64,000 nt of DNA from Mucinivorans hirudinis (GTDB lineage: Bacteria > Bacteroidota > Bacteroidia > Bacteroidales > Rikenellaceae). The position numbers and the translations under genes are program-made. Positions 60,342 through 64,000 of the stretch are shown piece by piece. Location of the stretch: NCBI GenBank assembly GCA_000723505.1, contig HG934468.1, positions 2,078,798 through 2,142,797 of the forward strand, in the 5' to 3' direction. Each line of letters begins with the position of its first letter. Positions within the stretch are counted from its first letter, which is position 1. Below the pieces are notes generated by a model, which was not told the DNA's origin, searched no databases, and worked only from the letters and a program-made list of their open reading frames with translations.

Positions 60342-61247
60342 TTATGCCCTTTGCCACTGTTCTCGCAACAATTTGAGTGCTGCGGGTACTGCTACGGAGC
60401 GCTCAGACTTGCAACCGCATTCAAAACTTACCCAGTGGGGATATCCGAGCCGTTTGAGGGCGCTAAATCCACCCACGTAATTGTCAGCCTGCCCATCCTC
60501 TCCGGGAGTATTTCGTGTGCCGCGGCTTGCTATATGTACGTGTTTTAGATACTTGCCTGCCGCTAGGAAGGCAGCTTCGTCCGAGGTCTCCTCCGACATA
60601 TGCCAGAAGTCGCCCATACACATAACTCCGGCACTTTTCGTGTCACGGCAGATGGAGGCAGCATCACCCACCTGACGTAGATAGAACGCCTCGCGGCGAT
60701 TGAGGGGCTCTAGAATGACTGTCGTCTTATTTTTCAATGCAAATTCGCCGAGCGCTGCCAACTCTTCCACAAGATATTGACGCGTCTCTGCCGTATGCGG
60801 TCTACACGGCTTATTGCCGTTGAAGGCGGGCACCATAATTACGCCAACCGAACCGAGCTCACCGGCAGCGATGATAATTTCGCGCATTGTGTGGTCGAAT
60901 TCGGCTTTTACTGCAGGGTCTTCAGCCAAAATGAAGCCTTTGAATCCGGCACATATTGCCGACACTTTTATGTTGCGACCCTTGCACAGCTTTTGAATCT
61001 CCTCCACCCTTGCCGGCAGGTTTGCACCCCAGGGCTCAAAACCCGTTACTCCGTTTGCCGCCATAAAGTCAAACTTCTCTTCGAGAGTTTTACCGGGAGC
61101 GGTACTCTCTTGAAAAGATATTTTTATATCGGAGGCTGAGCTGATGGGAGGTTTGCCTGTGAGTTTAGAGGCGAAAGAGTCTAAGGGTGAAACTGCCAGT
61201 GCGGCAGCACCTGCCATTGTCGCCTGAAGGAAATCTTTTCTTTTCAT
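60342..61247 (-). CDS. Exported TIM-barrel sugar isomerase/epimerase-like protein
   Basis: A 301-residue AP-endonuclease-2-fold protein, related to hydroxypyruvate isomerase and sugar-phosphate epimerases. Metal ligands can be assigned as Glu in VILEPLNRREAFYL, Asp in CMGDFWHMSEE, His in HVHIASRGT and Glu in WVSFECGC. The N-terminus MKRKDFLQATMAGAAALAVSP looks like a Tat-type signal with KRK in place of the twin Arg. Substrate unknown; no neighbouring sugar genes. Confidence 0.8.
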   Translation of the reverse strand: MKRKDFLQATMAGAAALAVSPLDSFASKLTGKPPISSASDIKISFQESTAPGKTLEEKFDFMAANGVTGFEPWGANLPARVEEIQKLCKGRNIKVSAICAGFKGFILAEDPAVKAEFDHTMREIIIAAGELGSVGVIMVPAFNGNKPCRPHTAETRQYLVEELAALGEFALKNKTTVILEPLNRREAFYLRQVGDAASICRDTKSAGVMCMGDFWHMSEETSDEAAFLAAGKYLKHVHIASRGTRNTPGEDGQADNYVGGFSALKRLGYPHWVSFECGCKSERSVAVPAALKLLREQWQRA

Positions 61248-61314
61248 CGTGTGGTGGTTAGTTTAGGGTTTGTAGTTTATTAGTGACGAGTTAATAAAAT
61301 AATTTATTCGCCAT

Positions 61315-62760
61315 TTACTTCCAGCTTCGGAGGAAGAATAGATGAATCAATCCGAATAGCTCTAGACGCCCAAAGAGCATTATAAATGTAATCCACAGCT
61401 TCTGAATATCGTTGAAGAAGGACATATTCTCTAGGTTACTGACGCGTCCAAAACCGGGTCCGACATTACCAATGGCGGCTACCGTGGTTGTGAAGGAGGT
61501 CAGTATGTCCAAGTCCCAAAAGGTTAAAAAAAGGGTGGAGACAAAAAGACATAAGATGTAGAATGTTATGAGCAATATCGCACCATTCACAGCCGTATCC
61601 TCCTGCGCCGTGCCACTGAGTTTGATGCGTACGACTGCTTTGGGGTGTTGCAAGGTGAGCACCTTAGCACGCAAAGATTTGAATAGCAAAATCACACGGT
61701 CTGCCTTCATACCCCCCGAGGTGGAGCCTGCCATTGCGCATTGTATGGCAAGAAAAGTCATTATTAATATAGATAGTGATGGCCACATCGCATCGTTTGC
61801 CGAGGCGAAACCTGTTGTGGAGCTGTACGATATAACTTGAAAGGTGCTGTAACGCAATGCCTCGGGAATGGTTGTGTAGATATTGTTGGAGATAAGGTTG
61901 GCGGCGACCAAAATACTACACGCTATGAGCAATATATAGTAGTATCGTACCACTTCGCTGCGCCAAAGATTGTTGCGTTTGCCCACAATCGAAGAGTAAA
62001 TCAGCCCGAAGTGTGTTCCTCCGGCAACCATAAAGACCATAATGACAATCTCTATCCAGACATTGTCATAGTACATAATACTCAGATTCTTAGTCGAAAA
62101 TCCCCCCGTAGCCAAAGTGGAGAACGAATGACAGACCGCATCGAACCAATCCATTCCCGCGATTTTCAGCAGTATAGTTTCGGCGAAGGTCAGTCCGCAA
62201 TAGGTGAAGAGTATGATTCTTAGGATTGTGCGTGTTGTGTAGCGAAAATTCTCCTTTGCTATGGTTGATAGTTCGACACTCGAAAGGGTCATCTTGGTTT
62301 TGCCGATGGCGGGCAGAATCACCAGTGCGAATAGCACAACTCCGACACCACCAATCCAGTGGGTCGTGCAACGCCAAAAGAGCAGGCTCTTGGGCAGTGC
62401 CTCCACATCTTGTAGAATCGTTGCCCCGGTGGTTGTATAGCCCGACATACTCTCGAACCACGAATTTGTAATGGTAAATTCGCCACCCCAAATCAGATAT
62501 GGCAGCATCCCCACCAAAGGGGATAATATCCACGAAATGACCACTATAAGATACCCCTCCTTGGCAGACATATTCTGGTCTGCGGGGACGAAAATGAGTG
62601 GGAAGTATCCGAGTATTGTCGTGAAGAGGAAGCTCAGAAAGAGGGGGTAGAATCCCGTGTCGAAGTCATTGAAGAGAGCTATAAGTGCCGATACAAACAT
62701 AAAGAAGGCGTTGAGCATCAACACCTCCCCCACATAACGGAGCACCACGGGAGTTTTCAT
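61315..62760 (-). CDS. trkH: TrkH family potassium uptake protein
   Basis: A 481-residue K+ channel-like transporter subunit with four pseudo-repeats of a membrane-pore-membrane unit; selectivity-filter-like glycines are in MSGYTTTGATI, LATGGFST, YSSTTGFASA and VAAIGNVGPGFG. It normally works with cytosolic TrkA, which is not next to it here. Its ATG overlaps the stop of the HAMP-protein gene upstream as ATGA, a tight translational coupling. Confidence 0.93.
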   Translation of the reverse strand: MKTPVVLRYVGEVLMLNAFFMFVSALIALFNDFDTGFYPLFLSFLFTTILGYFPLIFVPADQNMSAKEGYLIVVISWILSPLVGMLPYLIWGGEFTITNSWFESMSGYTTTGATILQDVEALPKSLLFWRCTTHWIGGVGVVLFALVILPAIGKTKMTLSSVELSTIAKENFRYTTRTILRIILFTYCGLTFAETILLKIAGMDWFDAVCHSFSTLATGGFSTKNLSIMYYDNVWIEIVIMVFMVAGGTHFGLIYSSIVGKRNNLWRSEVVRYYYILLIACSILVAANLISNNIYTTIPEALRYSTFQVISYSSTTGFASANDAMWPSLSILIMTFLAIQCAMAGSTSGGMKADRVILLFKSLRAKVLTLQHPKAVVRIKLSGTAQEDTAVNGAILLITFYILCLFVSTLFLTFWDLDILTSFTTTVAAIGNVGPGFGRVSNLENMSFFNDIQKLWITFIMLFGRLELFGLIHLFFLRSWK

Positions 62761-63491
62761 TTGCGATTACTTTGTATCAAACGGGAAATGTCATCACGAA
62801 GCTCCGAAATCTCATCATTGGCTGTGAGCGACACATCGAAGGCAAGTCCCACCTTCAGGTAGCGCGACAGGGCGTTTTGAACCAAAAGGATTGGTTTAAC
62901 CAAGTAGCTATTAATCATATAGTAAAACAATACGATAAGAATCAACCCTGCCATAAGGGCGATGATGGCAACCATCGTGGCTCGATAGGCATTACCCTCT
63001 AACTTGGAGGTGTACTCCACGATTTGTTGCTGAGTATCAATCATAAACTCTTTTATGGAGTTAGTAAGTTTATAATACGAAGTCTTATAAACTTTCGAAA
63101 ACCACTGAATGGTGAGCGTGTCCGAGATGTTGTCCACCAACTCTCGATACTCTTCGCTTGCTGTGTGCAGGTCTGCCCAGCGGGGATAGTTGGCAAATTC
63201 GGCTTTCGCTTTGTCGAGCGTGGCGTTGAACATTGCGCGGTTTATCATTATCAACGAGTCGTACAACGGGCTTGATGTAGTATCTGCCACGCGCATCAAC
63301 AGTACCGTATTTTGCTCCTGAACAGCATCTAACATTTCCTTGCTCAGTGCAATGTTGGTGCGGTTGAGTTGCAACTGAGCATAGGTAGCCCTATTGAAAC
63401 GCACCAACTCCACCGTGGAAATCACCCCCGATAGGAAGAGCAAAAACCCGATGGAGAGAAAGCCTAAGATTATTTTTTTCTTTAGTTTCAC
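62757..63491 (-). CDS. HAMP-domain membrane sensor-like protein without output domain
   Basis: A 244-residue protein: membrane segment 5-26, a helical periplasmic domain of about 145 residues resembling four-helix bundle sensors of chemoreceptors and histidine kinases, membrane segment 173-193, then a HAMP domain (LVKPILLVQNALSRYLKVGL, ANDEISELRDDISRL) at the very end. There is no kinase, methyl-accepting or cyclase domain. The ATGA overlap with trkH indicates the short form is genuine rather than a truncated kinase. It may sense ionic or envelope conditions and act directly on TrkH (inferred). Confidence 0.75.
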   Translation of the reverse strand: MKLKKKIILGFLSIGFLLFLSGVISTVELVRFNRATYAQLQLNRTNIALSKEMLDAVQEQNTVLLMRVADTTSSPLYDSLIMINRAMFNATLDKAKAEFANYPRWADLHTASEEYRELVDNISDTLTIQWFSKVYKTSYYKLTNSIKEFMIDTQQQIVEYTSKLEGNAYRATMVAIIALMAGLILIVLFYYMINSYLVKPILLVQNALSRYLKVGLAFDVSLTANDEISELRDDISRLIQSNRK

Positions 63492-63503
63492 TTTGATTAG
63501 GTG

Positions 63504-63612
63504 TAGGACTTTTTAGGACTTTTAGGACTTTTAGGACTGGTGGGACTGGTGGGACTTGTGGGACTTGTGGGACTTGTGGGACTTGTGGGACTTGTGGGAC
63601 TTGTGGGACTTG
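63504..63612 (-). repeat. Nonamer tandem repeats upstream of the HAMP gene
   Basis: About twelve units, starting as AGGACTTTT on the plus strand and becoming uniform GGACTTGTG. They lie between pdxA and the HAMP-trkH pair. On the coding strand they read CACAAGTCC. Frames through it encode Val-Pro-Gln repeats only. Confidence 0.9.
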
Positions 63613-63622
63613 GGCTAGGCAA

Positions 63623-64000
63623 TCAGAGTTGCAAATCCTCCACGTTGGCATCCTTACCAAGTCGATTCTCGGTCTTCGGGTAGAACGGTAGCGGGTTAGC
63701 CGAAATCTCATCAAAGACCCGGCGGCTACGCAAAATATCCATTGCCGCATATATTGCCGCACGCATCGGCGAGGCATCTGCAACATTCTTGCCTGCAATG
63801 TCATATCCCACACCGTGAGCGGGCGATGTGCGCACAGCCGACAATCCGGCAGTAAAATTGACACCATCCCTAAAAGCAATAGCCTTGAACGGAGCAAGCC
63901 CCTGGTCGTGGTACATAGCCAGTACGGCATCAAATTTTGTGTAAGCGCCACTGCCAAAGAAGCCGTCAGCGGCAAAGGGACCATACGCCAAAATATTTTC
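63623..64000 (-). CDS. pdxA: 4-hydroxythreonine-4-phosphate dehydrogenase, 3' end
   Basis: The C-terminal 125 residues of PdxA, an NAD-dependent enzyme of pyridoxal phosphate synthesis; the gene continues past the right edge. The frame is open to the last base (reading [16 protein letters not shown]). Motifs: [14 protein letters not shown] with a metal-binding histidine and [19 protein letters not shown] with another. It is in line with the HAMP gene beyond the repeat tract. The apparent internal start at 63991 is not a real start. Confidence 0.93.
   Translation of the reverse strand, partial: ENILAYGPFAADGFFGSGAYTKFDAVLAMYHDQGLAPFKAIAFRDGVNFTAGLSAVRTSPAHGVGYDIAGKNVADASPMRAAIYAAMDILRSRRVFDEISANPLPFYPKTENRLGKDANVEDLQL

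Noticed and set aside
62757-63491. Truncated histidine kinase or pseudogene
   Set aside because: The protein ends cleanly after HAMP and its stop overlaps the trkH start, which argues for an intact short gene.
63504-63612. CRISPR array
   Set aside because: Units are 9 bases with no spacers and no cas genes are in the window.
63391-63984. Frame encoding Val-Pro-Gln repeats over the nonamer array
   Set aside because: It arises because 9 is a multiple of 3, and it overlaps pdxA and the HAMP gene in the wrong frame with no conserved domain.
1-64000. tRNA, rRNA or mobile element genes
   Set aside because: No tRNA T-loop signature with pairing arms, no rRNA sequence and no transposase or integrase motifs were seen on either strand.

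Overview
The window looks like a chromosomal segment of a Bacteroidota bacterium, probably order Bacteroidales; a Rikenellaceae/Alistipes-like member is possible but unproven. The case rests on SusC/SusD/SusE-type proteins, BACON domains, Bacteroidota-only families (DUF4837, DUF4251, DUF6580), many promoters of the Bacteroidota -7 type TAnnTTTG, and the order uppS-bamA-ompH-murI. I see no rRNA, tRNA, CRISPR array, prophage or insertion sequence. The segment is mostly core genome plus two accessory nutrient-capture loci.

Layout. 0.2-4.9 kb (+): TraB/GumN-like protein, RNase III, glutaminyl-tRNA synthetase, DUF4837 lipoprotein. 5.0-10.2 kb (-): an overlapping block of MalY/PatB-type aminotransferase, AroA with a long acidic C-terminal extension, RsmI, then a lone proton-antiporter-like membrane subunit. 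10.3-19.8 kb: repeat-bearing RluB-type pseudouridine synthase, FtsY, MATE exporter, a double-CDGSH Fe-S protein (-), a membrane-anchored PQQ-type propeller, a ClC channel with CBS domains, and a YitT-family protein (-).

20.1-36.0 kb (+) is a starch/maltodextrin utilisation operon. It starts with a clear promoter and a folded leader, then MFS sugar transporter, SusC, SusD, SusE-like, three GH13 enzymes, an esterase and a neopullulanase-like GH13. SusC/D/E would bind and import glucans, the lipoprotein GH13s would cut them at the surface or in the periplasm, and the MFS protein would take up the products.

36.0-42.2 kb (-): NhaC, TsaC/Sua5, a DUF59 Fe-S assembly protein, FtsH, RsfS and two DUF4251 proteins. 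42.3-46.4 kb (+): a cobalamin riboswitch in front of a DUF6580 membrane protein and a BACON/propeller lipoprotein resembling BtuG, then MeaB. With the PduO-type cobalamin adenosyltransferase at 57 kb this makes a B12 theme (capture, adenosylation, mutase loading). 46.4-51.9 kb: SufE (-), UppS, BamA, OmpH/Skp, MurI. 51.9-64 kb (-): a three-gene envelope cluster (GT87-like, membrane PHP-like protein, LtaS-like sulfatase), PanB, PduO, pyruvate kinase, YicC, a TIM-barrel sugar isomerase-like protein, TrkH coupled to a HAMP protein, and the 3' end of pdxA, which runs off the window.

Non-coding structure is the most unusual aspect. Nine-base tandem repeats (consensus near GTCCTATAA) sit in five gene junctions, twice next to AAATCACA repeats. 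A 56-base intergenic repeat recurs in full or in part at four sites. Several large hairpins lie inside transcription units. Start codons were corrected for at least a dozen genes where the longest open frame runs upstream through a promoter, repeat or hairpin.
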